A stretch of 64,000 nt of DNA. Source: Rapana venosa. Taxonomy: Eukaryota; Mollusca; Gastropoda; Neogastropoda; Muricidae. Under the pieces are notes generated by a model, which had not been told where the DNA came from, searched no databases, and saw only the letters and a program-made list of their open reading frames with translations. The position numbers were made by a program, and so were the translations under genes. The stretch covers positions 47,385,051 through 47,449,050 of the forward strand of contig CM054140.1 in the NCBI GenBank assembly GCA_028751875.1, read 5' to 3'. Each line of letters begins with the position of its first letter. The first letter of the stretch is position 1. Positions 1 through 14,227 of this stretch are shown one piece after another.

Positions 1-2640
1 CCCATCCTTTGTGAGTGTAGCGCCAAGGTATTTAAAAGCGTCTACCTCCTCCAGTTGCTGGCCGTTCATGTAAATTTTAGCAGTGGCGTTGGGGCGTTGC
101 TCGTGCTGTTCACAAGTACTTTACTTTTCTCCGAGCTCACCTCCATCCCATATGCTCCAGCTCTGTTCTCAAGTCTGGTCGTAAGATCTTGCAGCTCTGT
201 GTTACTTCCGCCCATGAGGTCAATGTCATCGGCAAACCGTAAGTTGTTGAGGGGTCTGCCGCCAATGGAGATGGTAGAGTGGAAGTCATGGAGGGTCTCT
301 CTCATAATGTTTTCCAAGAACAGATTAAACAGGACTGGAGATAACAGGCATCCTTGTCAGACCCCAACTGTGGTTTTGAAGTAGTCTCCGACCTGATTGT
401 TCAGAAGGACTGCACTGCTTGCGGTGTTGTATAGTGCTTGAATGGTTTGCACTAGTCCTTCTTCAATGCCAAACATTCTGAGGACCTGCCACAGGCCTTC
501 GTGCCATACTCTGTCGAAAGCCTTCTTGAAGTCGATGATGTTGTGGAACAGGTCTCTCTGATGTTGAAGATGTTTTTCCATCAGGATGTGGCAGTTAAAA
601 ATCTGTTCGAATGTGCTCCTGCCTGCCCTGAACCCAGCTTGTTCCTCTGCAAGGTGTTCTTCTGCCTCCTTGAGTCGATTCAAAATAACTTTGAGCATGA
701 TCTTGCTGGCGTGGCTGATGAGGCTGATTGTTCTATAGTTTTGGCATTGGCGTAAATTCCCCTTCTTGGGCAGGGGTATGATGAGTGATTGTGTCCATTT
801 TGTTGGCCACCGTTTTGTCTCCCAAATCTTCTGACAGATAGCTGTAACATGTGTGATGACTGTTTCGCCACCATGCTTGAGCAGCTCTGCTGGTATGTTG
901 TCTGCTCCTGGGGACTTTCTCTACTGGTAAGCTGCGACGGCTTTCTTCCCACTTCTTCCTCAGTATAGGTAATGGTGAGGGTGCTCTTGAATGTTGCTGC
1001 TTTCTCTTCTATTATGCTCTTGTCAGGTTGTATTGGGTAGTTGTACAGTTCTTGACAATATTCAGACCACCTGTTTCAATGCAGCTGAGCTTTCTGTGAG
1101 GAGGATTTCCGGAGCTGTCTTCATTGACTGATGATTTGGTTTGAAGTGGTTTTGTGAGTTTCTTCAGGGTGTCGTATGCCTTTTTACTGTTGCCCACTTT
1201 CATGCTTTTTTTCGATCTCATCACATTGATCACTGATCCACTTCCTCTCTGGCCTTTAACATGACTTCTTCACGAGATTGTTGGCACTCCCGGTATTCTT
1301 TAGGGTTGGAAGACCTGGTTGGTTTCAGTGCTCTTCTTGTATCGCAGAGGTCCAAGATGTCATTGGTAGTCCATGGCTGGTTGTTTATTCCTCTGACGAC
1401 CGAGTACCATCCTCTGCTGTTTCTCGGACTGCCTCATTAAAGTTGTTGGTGAGGTCATTGATGTCATGTCCAGGAGGGTTAATGCCGCAAAACGTCCGCC
1501 AAGCTAGCTTGGAAGATCTCCTCGACATCTGGATCTTTCAGTTTGTCCACTCAATTTGATACGTGGGTTTGCAGGCTGTTTGTTTTTCTTCAGCTTCATT
1601 TTGAATACCAGCAGCACAAGGTCGTGGTCGCTGCCTATGTCAGCTCCAGGTAGGTTCTTGTTTCTGGCTCTGTTGATGCTGGATTTGAAGCGCCGTGGTG
1701 TTAAGATAAAATCTATTTGTTATGGATCTTGCCGTTTTGGCGCATGCCAGGTTGTCCTCCTTGACTGCTTGTGGGGATAGAGGGTATTGGCAATGGTAAG
1801 TCTGGTGGGTGCAGGCAAACTCCAGCAGACGTAGTCCCCTGTCGTTGGTCTCCCCAGTTCCAAACTGACCAGCTGTTCCGGCCCATTGTTGTAAGAGTCA
1901 GGACCTACTTTGCGTTAAAATCCCCTTGGATGATGATGTCCTTCTTGGGTATTTTCATAATGGTCTCTTCAAGATCTTCGTAAAATTCTTCTACTTCTTC
2001 ATCTGCATGGTCAGATGATGGTGATTGTTCTTGGGCTTGGCCGACACCCGGATGCTGATAATCCTGCTGGAAGCCGGTGTACAGCTGATAATTCACCCCA
2101 CTACTTCCTTTCTGACAATAAATGCCACTCCATGTTGGTGATGTTTCTCTTGGCCACTGTACCAGATCTTGTTGCCTTCTTCAGTCAATGTCTCACCAAA
2201 TCCTGTCCATCTCACTTCTCCTAGTCCAATAATGTCCCATTTATAGCAGCTAAGCTCATACTCTAGTTCTTTGATTTTTCCGCACTGGTAGAGTGTACGG
2301 ACGTTCCATGTACCAATGGTGATTTGTTCTCTAGGGAGCTTAAGTAATGTTTTACTCCAGTAGCTGACTTGTCACTTCCACCCTGGTGTTGATCAATGGA
2401 AAGCGCGGTCGTTGGTAACCCGGGCCTCGATGGATCCGGTATCATTTTGGCTTTGCATTTGTCTTTCATGTCTTTTCTGTGGGCTTAGGATATTCCTTGG
2501 TGGCGCCAATCTCCTCTCCAAGTCTCCATATGTTTTGGGTTTTTTCTATTGGGGTTTCCTCCCCCACATGCGACAGGTTGTACTGGGTTACATGGATACC
2601 AGTAGCAGTAACAGAGAACTTCTCTGACTGACTTACAGTT
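1..2640 (-). mobile_element. RTE-like LINE, family 1, cut by window edge
   Basis: Degenerate non-LTR retrotransposon read on the minus strand, from a 5' leader near 2640 to the window edge. Successive frames encode an apurinic endonuclease domain (segments [18 protein letters not shown] and IQGDFNAK near 1905-2050), a linker with [15 protein letters not shown] near 1150, and reverse transcriptase with FRAGRSTFEQIFNCH near 620 and the catalytic [10 protein letters not shown] near 230. Several frameshifts and stops break it, so it is not active. The C-terminus lies left of base 1. It is closely similar to the plus-strand copy at 34312-36957. It lies in a MED23 intron in the same orientation as that gene. 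The RTE-like assignment is inferred from endonuclease and RT style. Confidence 0.9.
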
Positions 2641-3374
2641 TTAAGGGTAATAATAAACCAAAAATTCTGGCATAAAAACTATTTGAAACAGAAAAGCAAG
2701 CAATTTTTTTATATTGGAAAATGAGTAAGGAATCTGAATGTTTATTCAGATATTTAAAATTTTTATTTACCATTACATCATATGCCTAAGTATAAACTTA
2801 TGCAAATTCCACCACCCCGTCCTTCCCGACACTAAAGCAATTTTGGGGGCCAAGATACGCAAGACAAAAAACAAAAACAAAAAATGAGTGACATCACACT
2901 CTTTGGGGATATCTTTAACAATTTGATCAAATCCACATATTTCAAATATGACCCATACATTCAACTTTCCTGGCCCTTTCCACTAGGCCACACCCCCTCC
3001 TGCCCACTCTCATCATCTCCTCCTTTACCACCCCTCTCTGCCTACCCACACCACCCCCCCCTTTACTTCCTACTGCCTCAGGCCTTGTAGTGGCCTACTT
3101 GTGCTACTGCTAGAACTGTATGTGAACCACGAGTACACTGAAGGATCCTAAACGCAGCAAACTGGTTAAATGTCTTGATGTTGTGTAGTTTTAATCACCC
3201 TTCATCATAACAAACAATGCTCTATCCATGAATAAACATTCCGACTCAGAGCCCCCCCTCCTTCCCCCCCCCCCCCCCCTATTTCTCCCATCTCTCCCTC
3301 CTTCCCCCGTCTCCCTCACTCCTTTCTCCCTCTACCCTTTCTCCCTCGCCTCTCTCCCTCTCTCTCTCTCTCAC
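2641..3374. other. MED23 intron 15, no gene seen; pyrimidine-rich
   Basis: There is no coding exon or recognisable element between the LINE and MED23 exon 15. The segment 2970-3370 is strongly C/T-rich on the plus strand. It includes a run of 16 C at 3264-3279 and a CT tract at 3282-3372 that touches the exon 15 donor. In MED23 RNA this reads as GA- and G-rich sequence. Confidence 0.6.
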
Positions 3375-3549
3375 CAGAGGTGAAGCTGGTTCTGGTTAGC
3401 CTGTTGGATAGAGGCCAGGGTGTTGAGGTGACTCAGGAGCTGCACGCGGTAGTGGATCTGGGTGTGGTGCAGACGGTAGCTGAACATCTCCAGCAGCGTG
3501 TGCAGTATTCCCAGGGCGTGGTGCTCTACCACAGTGGGTAACAGCTGAC
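3375..3549 (-). CDS. MED23: MED23 exon 15, last exon in window
   Basis: Begins by completing serine 604, then [28 protein letters not shown] and [20 protein letters not shown], ending LHL plus two bases of a cysteine codon expected from the family (QNQLHLC). Acceptor GTGCAG, donor GTGAGA running into a GA repeat. The next exon is outside the window. Confidence 0.97.
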
Positions 3550-6500
3550 CTGCACACACATCACAGCGGGCAACATCCAGCGCTGACTCCAGTCTCAAAG
3601 GGCCCAGGAGCCCCAGTGCAAAAAACTAGCCAGCCCGTCCCCTTCCTTTCACCAAGTCCAAGTGGATCGGTGGTCTAGAGGTAACGCGCCTAGCTAGAAA
3701 GCGAAAAGTCCGGGTCGGAAGTGTCCGGTGGTTCGAATCCTGTTTGGGCCCGAAACTTTTCCCCCATCCATTAGACCATGAGTGGTGGTCTGGGCACTAG
3801 TCTTTCGGGTGAGACGATAAACCGAGGTCCCGTGTGTTACACATAATTATTCAGCACACGTAAAAGAACCCACGGCAACAAGAGAGTTGTCCCTGGCAAA
3901 ATTCTTAGAAAAAAGCCACTCTGATAGGGAAACAAATACAGTTGCAGACAAAAAAAAAAAAAAAAGGGTGGCACTGCTCTTGTGGCGACGCGCTCTCCCC
4001 GGGGAGAACAGCCCGAATTCCACGCAGAGAAATCTCGTGACTTAAAGTGTGGTCAGTTCCTGCTATGATTAGCACCAGCTGGGCTGGGCTGGGATGGGAT
4101 GGATAGCAGCTGAGAGCAGTGAAAGGGGGGGACACTGACAGCTGTGATGTAAGAAGAAACACACCCAATACTGTGTTTGGTTTACAAAATCTGCTCTTAT
4201 ACCATCACAGGCAAAATGTAAAAATGGACTAATACTGTGTTTGGCATCATGAAATCTACCATCACAGGCAAAATGTAACGATGGACTAATATTGTGTTTG
4301 GCATAATGAAATCTTTACCATCACAGGCAAAATGTAAAGATGGACTAATATTGTGTTTGGCATAATGAAATCTGCTCTTTTACCATCACAGGCAAAATGT
4401 AACAATGGACTAATACTGTGTTTGGCATAATGAAATCTGCTCTTTTACCATCCACAGGCAAAATGTAACAATGGACTAATACTGTGTTTGGCATTATAAA
4501 ATCTGCTCTTTTACCATCACAGGCAAAATGTAACAATGGACTAATACTGTGTTTGGCATAATGAAATCTGCTCTTTTACCATCACAGGCAAAAAGTAAAA
4601 AGATACAGACTCAATACTGTGTTTGGCATAATGAAATCTGCTCTTATACCATCATAGGCAAAATGTAACAATGGACTAATACTGTGTTTGGCATAATGAA
4701 ATCTGCTCTTTTACCATCACAGGCAAAAAGTAAAAAGATACAGACTCAATACTGTGTTTGGCATAATGAAATCTGCTCTTATACCATCATAGGCAAAATG
4801 TAACAATGGACTAATACTGTGTTTGGCATAATGAAATCTGCTCTTTTACCATCACAGGCAAAATGTAACAATGGACTAATACTGTGTTTGGCATCATGAA
4901 ATCTGCTCTTTTACCATCACAGGCAAAATGTAAGAAGATACAGACTCAATACTGTGTTTAGCATTATGAAATCTGCTCTTTTACCATCACAGGCAAAATG
5001 TAAGAAGATACAGACTCAATACTGTGTTTAGCATTATGAAATCTGCTCTTTTACCATCACAGGCAAAATGTAAGAAGATACAGACTCAATACTGTGTTTA
5101 GCATTATGAAATCTGCTCTTTTACCATCACAGGCAAAAAGTAAAATACAGACTCAAACTGTGTTTAGCATAATGAAATCTGCTCTTTTACCATCACAGGC
5201 AAAATGTAAGAAGATACAGACTCAATACTGTGTTTAGCATTATGAAATCTGCTCTCTCATTATCACAGGCAAAATGTAACAATGGACTAATACTGTGTTT
5301 GGCATAATGAAATCTGCTCTTTTACCATCACAGGCAAAATGTAACGATGGACTAATACTGTGTTTGGCATCATGAAATCTGCTCTTTTACCATCACAGGC
5401 AAAATGTAAAAATGGACTAATACTGTGTTTGGCATCATGAAATCTGCTCTTTTACCATCACAGGCAAAATGTAACGATGGACTAATACTGTGTTTGGCAT
5501 CATGAAATCTGCTCTTTTACCATCACAGGCAAAATGTAAAAATGGACTAATACTGTGTTTGGCATCATGAAATCTGCTCTTTTACCATCACAGGCAAAAA
5601 GTAAGAAGATACAGACTCAATACTGTGTTTGGCATCATGAAATCTGCTCTTTACCATCACAGGCAAAATGTAAAAAGATACAGACTCATACTGTGTTTGC
5701 ATTATGAAATCTGCTCTTTTACCATCACAGGCAAAATGTAAGAAGATACAGACTCAATACTGTGTTTAGCATTATGAAATCTGCTCTTTTACCATCACAG
5801 GCAAAAAGTAAGAAGACACAGACTCAATACTGTGTTTAGCATTATGAAATCTGCTCTTTTACCATCACAGGCAAAATGTAAGAAGATACAGACTCAATAC
5901 TGTGTTTAGCATTATGAAATCTGCTCTCTCATTATCACAGGCAAAATGTAACAATGGACTAATACTGTGTTTGGCATTATGAAATCTGCTCTTTACCATC
6001 ACAGGCAAAATGTAACAATGGACTAATACTGTGTTTGGCATTATGAAATCTGCTCTTTACCATCACAGGCAAAATGTAAAAAGATACAGACTTGATACTG
6101 TGTTTGGCATAATGAAATCTGCTCTCTCATTATCACAGGCAAAATGTAAGAAGATACATACTCAATAATCTGTTCGGCAATATGAAATCTGCTCTCTTGC
6201 CATTAGCGACGACATGTAAGAAGAAAGACTGAATAATAAGTAAGACAGACTGAATAATGAGTGTTCTGCAACAATATAAAACCATCAATGACAACATCTA
6301 TGAAGACAAAAGAGTCTGTGCTGAATGTTCTGCAATACAAAATCCACTCTACAGTAACACCTGACTTGCAAACATGACAGACTTCAGCGTTTTGTGTTAA
6401 AAGATATACATCTGCTCTCCATTCAGAAAAAAATATGATGCGAGTATTTTTAACTTGCCTTCTACCATAACTCCTCCTATGGAACTGTTGGGGCACTCCT

Positions 6501-7257
6501 GTGAATTTTTCAGGCCTCTACTTTAGGTAAGCTGAACTGGGTAGCAGGTTGCAAGCTGAGCGAAGGGAGGACAGTGAGAGGTGAGCAGGCAGCCATAGCT
6601 TGCACTACTCTTCAATGGAAGATGGGTTTTTAATAAGATGCTGTGTGCGAGTTCACTCACAGGGCCTTGGCTGATAGAAAAGGTCAAAAAGGTAAAGGTG
6701 TCCCATAACCTATGTGGTTGTAGGGAAGCAAGGTGTCAGAGACCTCAGTTTCTCCAGGGGCCAGCATGTTGAGGGCGGCGCCCATCTCCTCTCCTTCGCT
6801 GCTTAACCTTCCCCGACTCAAGAGGCAGGTACCCATTTACAGCTGGGTAAACTGGGGGACTGTACTGAAGCCAAGGCACGCAAATGGTCACCCATCCACT
6901 TGGTAATCACGCTCAATGCTGCTTAACCTTAGCTTGGGGAAAAAAGAGTGCTCTCACCACTGACCTATCCCATCCCCTTGGTTGATACTCTAATCCAAAA
7001 AGACATGCAAGGAAATGGGATTAGGTGTAATGATAGCTCCCACTCCCACCCCCCTTTTCCATTTTCATACAGAGCAAAGCGATAGTACTACATGTAATGT
7101 AATGTACATACTGATGAAACCCTTGATGCCCAAAGACTCTATTTCCATGTAGACCAAGAGACGGCTGTAAGTCTCCACCAGTGCTGGAGCTAGGGCTGTG
7201 GTAGATTTCTGCTTGGCCAGTTTGATCACCCTGGTCACAATGCTGTGGATCAGACTG

Positions 7258-7290
<33 letters not shown>

Positions 7291-9494
7291 CACATGTCAG
7301 TAACATATCAATGCATATGCGTGTGCGTCACTCTGTTTGTCAAGTTTGTTATGTTTAGTTTTGGGGGATTTTTCCTCCCCTAGAGAGTTGTAGCACCTCC
7401 AGTATAATCAAATTTCTGCCCAATTTTCTTGAAACAGCAGTTGCCTCCTCTGCTGTTTTGGAGGTCACCGTCGAACACAACAGACAAATTTATATATATA
7501 TACTGTTAAGCTAAAACATCAGTGCATATCTATGAATGTGCATGACTATTTGTTAGTTTGTTTTGTTTGGATTTTTTTTATTGTTGTGCAAAAACATCAA
7601 TGCATTATATTCTTGGGTGTGACTCTGTTCGCCGGTTTGTTTTGTTTGGGGGTTTTTTCCCACCTAGATAGTTGTGCTAAAATATCAATGCATATTCTTG
7701 TGCGTGACTATTTCCTGTTTGTTTTGCTTTGTTTGGGTTTTTTCCCACTTAGATAGTTGTAGTACCTCCACTATAATCAAATTTCTGCCCCATTTCCGAA
7801 ACAGTAGCTGCCTCCTCTGCTGTTTTGGAGGTTATTGTCAAACATGATGGACAAACATATATATATATATAGATATTTGTGCTAAAACATCAATGGATAT
7901 TGTGTGTGACTCTATCTGCCAGTTTGTTTTCTTTGGTGTTTTTTCCCTCGTAGGTAGTTGTAGTACCTCCACTATAATCAAGTTTCTGCCCAATTTCGAA
8001 ACAGCTGCCTCCTCTGCTGTTTTAGAGGTCATCATTGAACTCAAAGGACAAACACATATATATATAGATAGATAGTTCTGCTAAAACAGTAATGCTTGTT
8101 CTTGTGCATGACTCCATTTGCCACTTTGTTTGGTTTGTTTTTTTCCCCTAGATAGTTGTGCTGGCTATAAAAAAAATTGTTTTCCAATATTGGTTCTTTC
8201 TTTTTCATAACTTTCGAAGCTTTTTATTATATTTTAGATACGTTTAAACAAAATGACTGGTAAAAGTAAAGGTAAACAGAACTGTATGTATGTATTCGTT
8301 ATTTTTGTGTGTGTAACCATATCCTTTGCAGTTTCTAGTAGTTCTTACTGTATTGAAGAGTGTATAATGTATATGTTCCATTGACAAATTGCAACATGTT
8401 CCAAACACAAAAAATAGCATAAAATGAATGTGATGTACCCGTTTTATATGAGACTTTTTTTCTTTATTTGACATACGTCTCTTTTTTTCATATTTCCACA
8501 GAAAAGATTAACATTACAGTACACACTAACACGCAAGCATGCTTGGATCATGCCACTGTAAGATCATGCCACTGCACTCATCCACACACACATCATGCCA
8601 TTCCCCTCAAACACAACACACACCAAGATCATGCCACTGCACTCGTCCACACATACATGCATGCATGCACGCACATGCGCGCTCGCGCGCGCACACACAC
8701 ACACACGCACAGATTATGCCACTGCACTCAAACACCACATACACCAAGATTATGCCATTGCACTCAAACCACACACACACGCATGTACGCACGCATGCAC
8801 GAGCACCACATTTCAGTTGGACCTCCACCACAACCACAACTTCCACACACTTTTTCCCGTCTAATGTCACAGAGTGAACAGATGTAAAATCGAAGACAAC
8901 AGCAGCACATACACACACACATACACACACACTCAAACACAAAACCACACACACACACACACAAACAACACACACACACACGCAACACACACCACAACAC
9001 ACAATACACACAACACAACACACACACAACACCACACACAGGGACTGGATGTAAAAAAGCAAATACGTGCACACAACACACACATACACACACTCGCCCT
9101 GACACACAAACACCACACCACAACACACCCACACGCAAAACACACACTCTCACCCCCCCCCCCCCCCCCCCCCCCCCCATCCCCCTCCCCACCCCTACCT
9201 CATCTTGGCATGCACAGTCAAAGAATCCAGGAGGTTCATGGACAGAGGCTGGGTGGGGGCAGAAGCCACGATGTTGCCGGGCAACAGGGTCGTGCTCTTC
9301 TGGTTGCCGTAGATACTCTCCAGGAGATGGCCCATCGGCCGGGCAAAGTACTCCGTGTCTGTGCTGTCTGCACACCAACACACCTCTGATTTCACTTTTG
9401 TTTGGGATTTTTGTTGTTGTTTGGGGGTTTTGTTTGATTGGTTGGGTTTTTTTGTTTGTGTGGGTTGTTTGTGTTGTTTTTTTTGTTGGTTTTT

Positions 9495-9525
<31 letters not shown>

Positions 9526-12500
9526 GGGGGGTTTAACCAAAACAGTTAAACCGAGTCATTTGTAATAACATGACACACAGAAAAACGGATGCCCGTCTCA
9601 CAAAGACTGAAGTATAAGATCAATATCCTTTGTTTCAAATATCTCCACAAATCTGCACCCTCTTCTCTCTGTTAACTGTCTGCACCTGTACACTCCATCC
9701 TGTTCCCTTCGTTCAGCCACAGATACTTTGTGCTTTCGAACACCCAGATTCAAACAAATCACTGTTGGCCGTCGCTCTGTCTCTGTTTCTGGTCCATCCA
9801 CCTGGAATGACCTCCCTCTTTCACTTCGCCAAAAGCCTTCATTTGATACTTTCAAATCCAGCCTCAAAACGCACCTATTTCCTACCTGAGGCTGTCCTCT
9901 CATATCTGTCCATACTTTTCAACAGCATCCTTCATCTCTTTCATTTCCATGTAAGTGTGTTTGCGTGCATGTGTGTGTGTGTTTGTGTGTGTGTGTGCAT
10001 GCGCATGCACTTGAGCGTGCACTTGAGCGTGCACTTGAGCGTGCATAAATTGAAATCTGCTAATTATGATATTTGAGGAAAGTTGCATGTGTGTAAATGA
10101 TTCGAGTGCAAACGTTTCGATTCGTGTGTTTTACAAGATTCAGCGCTATATGAATTCCATATATTATTATTATTACTGTTATTCTTATTAAAAACACAAG
10201 TATTAAGAGATGAGAAATTCTTCATCGGGGGGTTCTTATATGGTTGCTTGCTTGCTTGACTGGATGCTTGGTTGGTGGGTTTGTTGACTCGTTGGTTAGT
10301 AAGTTGGTTTGCTGGCTGGCTGGTTGGTGGGTTGGTTGGCTGACTGGTTGCATGTCAGTTGGCAGGCTGGTTAGAAAGGAGGGTGGGTGGTGGGATGGGG
10401 TAAGCTGGGTTATGTTGGGTTAGTCAATTCCATTTTGTTTTTTGGAAAAGAGGACAGGAGGGGAGCTGATGTTTAAAAAATAGCACACACAATGCATTAA
10501 TGTTTAAAGGAGGGGGGGGAGGGGGGGAGAGGGGATTCAGAAATGTTTGAAGTTAACAACCTGAGCACCTCCTAGTTATTCACTGCAAGTGTCTTCATAC
10601 CATATCAAAACCAACACCAGAGGATTTTGATAGCTTTCATAGACAGATACACTAACACGTATATGCATAAGCTATGTACAAACACCCTCACACGCTAAGA
10701 AAAGAAGTACAGGCACACACTAAAGCTTACATATATAACAAGAGTGTATTTCAGTGTACACACACACACACACACAAACTTACATGCATTACATAGCAGG
10801 GCAATCTTGTAGTCATTTGTACTGATGGTAGTCTTGACTGTGAGAGTCTGCTTCAGAAACCTGAAAACAGCAGCAGAGTGCAACAATGGCTGTCAAATTC
10901 ATTTCCAAAAAGTTCATCATAATAATTATCAAGGACATTGACTAAGACATTTCACACATAACAAGTTTCACTGACATTTAGTAGGACTGAAACCGCCATG
11001 CACAGTGACACTAGCTGCGAGTTCGAGCACAATGTCCGATTTATCAATAAAGTCGTCAGCTTCTTTGTAAATGTGTATTGTTCGTACCCACTCATGTTAT
11101 AGTAACCACAAGGGACACCAACCAAGGTAAAAATCAAAACAAAATAAACCAATCTAAATGTTACAGTAGCCACTGGGGACATCAACCCAGGTAAAAATAC
11201 CCACTCTAGATGTTACAGTAGCCACTACAGACATCAATCCAGGTTTTAAAAAAAAAGAAAAAATCTGAGCCAAATTCAGCAACCTAGCCAGAAAAATTTG
11301 TCATTTCACAAGGATAGAGGTAATGAAGGTCATTACTTCATCTTCCCATCAATCTGTTTTCCCACATTTAAGTCACATCATCTTTTGTGATACGTTTCTA
11401 TTTTACCTCCTGCCTGCTTTCTACAGATCACTCAGAACTCATGGCTGAGATGGGCATTTGCACATATACCTTTTCTATCTTGCTCAAGCAAAAAAAATAT
11501 TCACTGATCAAGTCAAAGAGTACAATTTTCCTCTGTATATTTGGCATAATGTTTAAGAGCACAAATCACATTCTCTGAAGGATTTCAACACCAACCTAAG
11601 AACAACCAGACACAAGGTACCTTTTAGCTTGATTTTCAACACACAAGATTGGCATGAAGGGAAATCCCACGGTATAACCAAGGTATAATACCATAATGTA
11701 AAAGAAACTCTAGACAGGCCATACTGGCACCCAACAACAGAATACGTGCTGCAGTCCTGCCCACTACACAAGAGGTCCGAAAGAGGATATGGCCTGACCC
11801 CACACCAGTGGCCAAGAAGCTCTATGGACAACTTGGGTTGACCTGCAGTGTATCACTGTCTTCATTGCAAAAACTGAGCTATCCTTCTGATAAACGCAAA
11901 AGGACGGACGACTCTGGGATGAGACTCACTCCTGATGTTCCCGCAGACCATAGGGAATGGGTCGGGAGAGTTTGTCGTTCTCCGCTTTCTTGTTGAGGTG
12001 AATCCAGATGCAGGTGGAGGCCAGGGCGTGGGTGGCAGAGGCCTTGGTGATGTCCGGCACTGGAATCACTTCCTTGTCGTCGTACAGCAGGTCGTACAGC
12101 TTCAGCACCGGCAGAAAGTCTGTGATCTGGAAATGGGGAAAGGAAACAGCTAGTTTAGGACGTTTTCTTTTTGTGGGATAGCTCAGTGGTCAGAGCACTC
12201 GCTCTCCCCAAGCTAAGGTTAAGCAGCGTCGAGCAAGGTTACCAAGTGCATGATGACCGTTTGCATGCCTTGGCTTCAGTGCAGTCCTCCAGTTAACCCA
12301 GCTGTAAATGAGTACCTGCCCTCGTTAGGGTCAAGGAAGGTAAAGTAGCAAAGGAAGAGATGGGCACTGTCCTCAATATACTTTCCCCTGGAAAATCTGA
12401 GGTCTCTGACATCTCACTCCCAAATGACCGCATAGATTATGGGAACATGTTTACACTAAAGAAATTTCCCTCCCTCCCTTTTTTTCTTAATAGATTGAGC

Positions 12501-14167
12501 ACCAACTGAGCTTCAAGACTGTCAAAAAATATGCAATTAAGGCTGACAGAAAATATATAGCTTGCAATTCAGTAACCTAAATAGTTTAAAAAGCTGTAGT
12601 TTTTTTTGAAAACATCTAGTAAACATTTCATAACTAGAAATGGTGTCAGTGTCAATAAGGCATCTTTATTTTTTCTTTTCTTTTATAGATCCAAGTCCCA
12701 ATTGAGTCACTCCTTGTTTCAACACCCCAGCCAACTGTAAAGGTCAACCATAAAGGTCAACCCAGGACCATCACCGCAATAAGGGAAGACCACATAAATG
12801 ACACATAAAATGGTTTAAAACTTGCATTTATCTGTCTTATATATCTTCTTCTGATACTTTTCTTTGAGCTACCCAGAACTGTTCATCTGTTCCATGAAGT
12901 TTCTTATGTACTCACAGGATTTTTCTGGATGCTTCCGGAGATGAACTGCAGCAGAACCCACATCAGGTGATCTCGTCCTTTTCGCAAACGCTTGCCTTTC
13001 AACTAAAGCAAAACATCAAAACCTTTCCCAATAACTGTTGCAAGTCAGTAAAGCCACGATTATCAAAACATTGCCCTGGTAAATTTCAAGTTGATTAAAC
13101 ATAGATAAGATCTTAAAAATAAAACATTTCAATAGTATCCCTCTAAAGAAAAAAAAGGAATATGACAAAACAGAGCATACATCAAATTAACTATGACACT
13201 AAAATTTCTTCATTCACAGCACAAAGAGATTTTTAATTTTGTTCTTAATAAAATTTTAAAAATGAAAACCACACAAGAAAGCTACTGATAAACTCATCTG
13301 AAGGAATCAATCAATTAACTTATGCAATGTCTTTGAGGGTGCCCCCACAGTCGTCAGACTACAGGACAGATAGATAGATAGAATGTATAAAAGAATCTTT
13401 ATAACCAAAAAAGCATTACAGTACAATTGAATACTAAAACAACACAACATACAACAACCCCACACACACCACACTACACACCAACACATACAAACTACCC
13501 CAACACATCTAAACACCACCCAAAAACATCACACACACAACTCCAACACACACCCCAACACACATACACACACACCACACACACACCACACCACACAACC
13601 ACACAACACATCACCAAAACACACCACCACTACACACACACAACACACAACCACACACACACACCCAAACACACGACCAACCACACCCAAACACCACTCA
13701 CACACCGCACACACACACACACACACACACACACCACACCACACACACACAAACACCCACTCACACAACACACCACACACCACCCACACCACACACACAC
13801 ACACACCCACACACCAACACACACCTACACACACCACCACACACCACCACCACCAACAACCACACACACACACACAACCACCCACACCACCACACCAACA
13901 CCCACTCACACCCCACACCACCACACCCCACCACCACACACACACCCCACACCACGCCACACCACACACCCACCACCACCACACCCCCAAACACCACCCA
14001 CACCCACACACACCCACACACCCACCCACACCCCACACCCACCCACCACCACCACACCCACCCACACACACCCCACCCCCACCCCACACCCACCCCACAC
14101 CCACCCACACCCCACCACCCCCCCCCACACCACACCCCACCCCCCCCCCAACACCCCCCACCCACCC

Positions 14168-14227
<60 letters not shown>

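Noticed and set aside
1..3374. MED23 exon 16 expected to encode VESTALRLI-like residues
   Set aside because: No matching segment with splice sites was found between 3374 and 1. The space is LINE and low-complexity sequence, so the exon must be further left.
4165..6240. Possible CRISPR array (regular repeats)
   Set aside because: Units are contiguous with no unique spacers, and the setting is a eukaryotic intron. It is a minisatellite.
8607..9540. Cys/Val-rich and Thr/His-rich frames
   Set aside because: Translations of CA/TG repeats. The only real coding part is MED23 exon 13.
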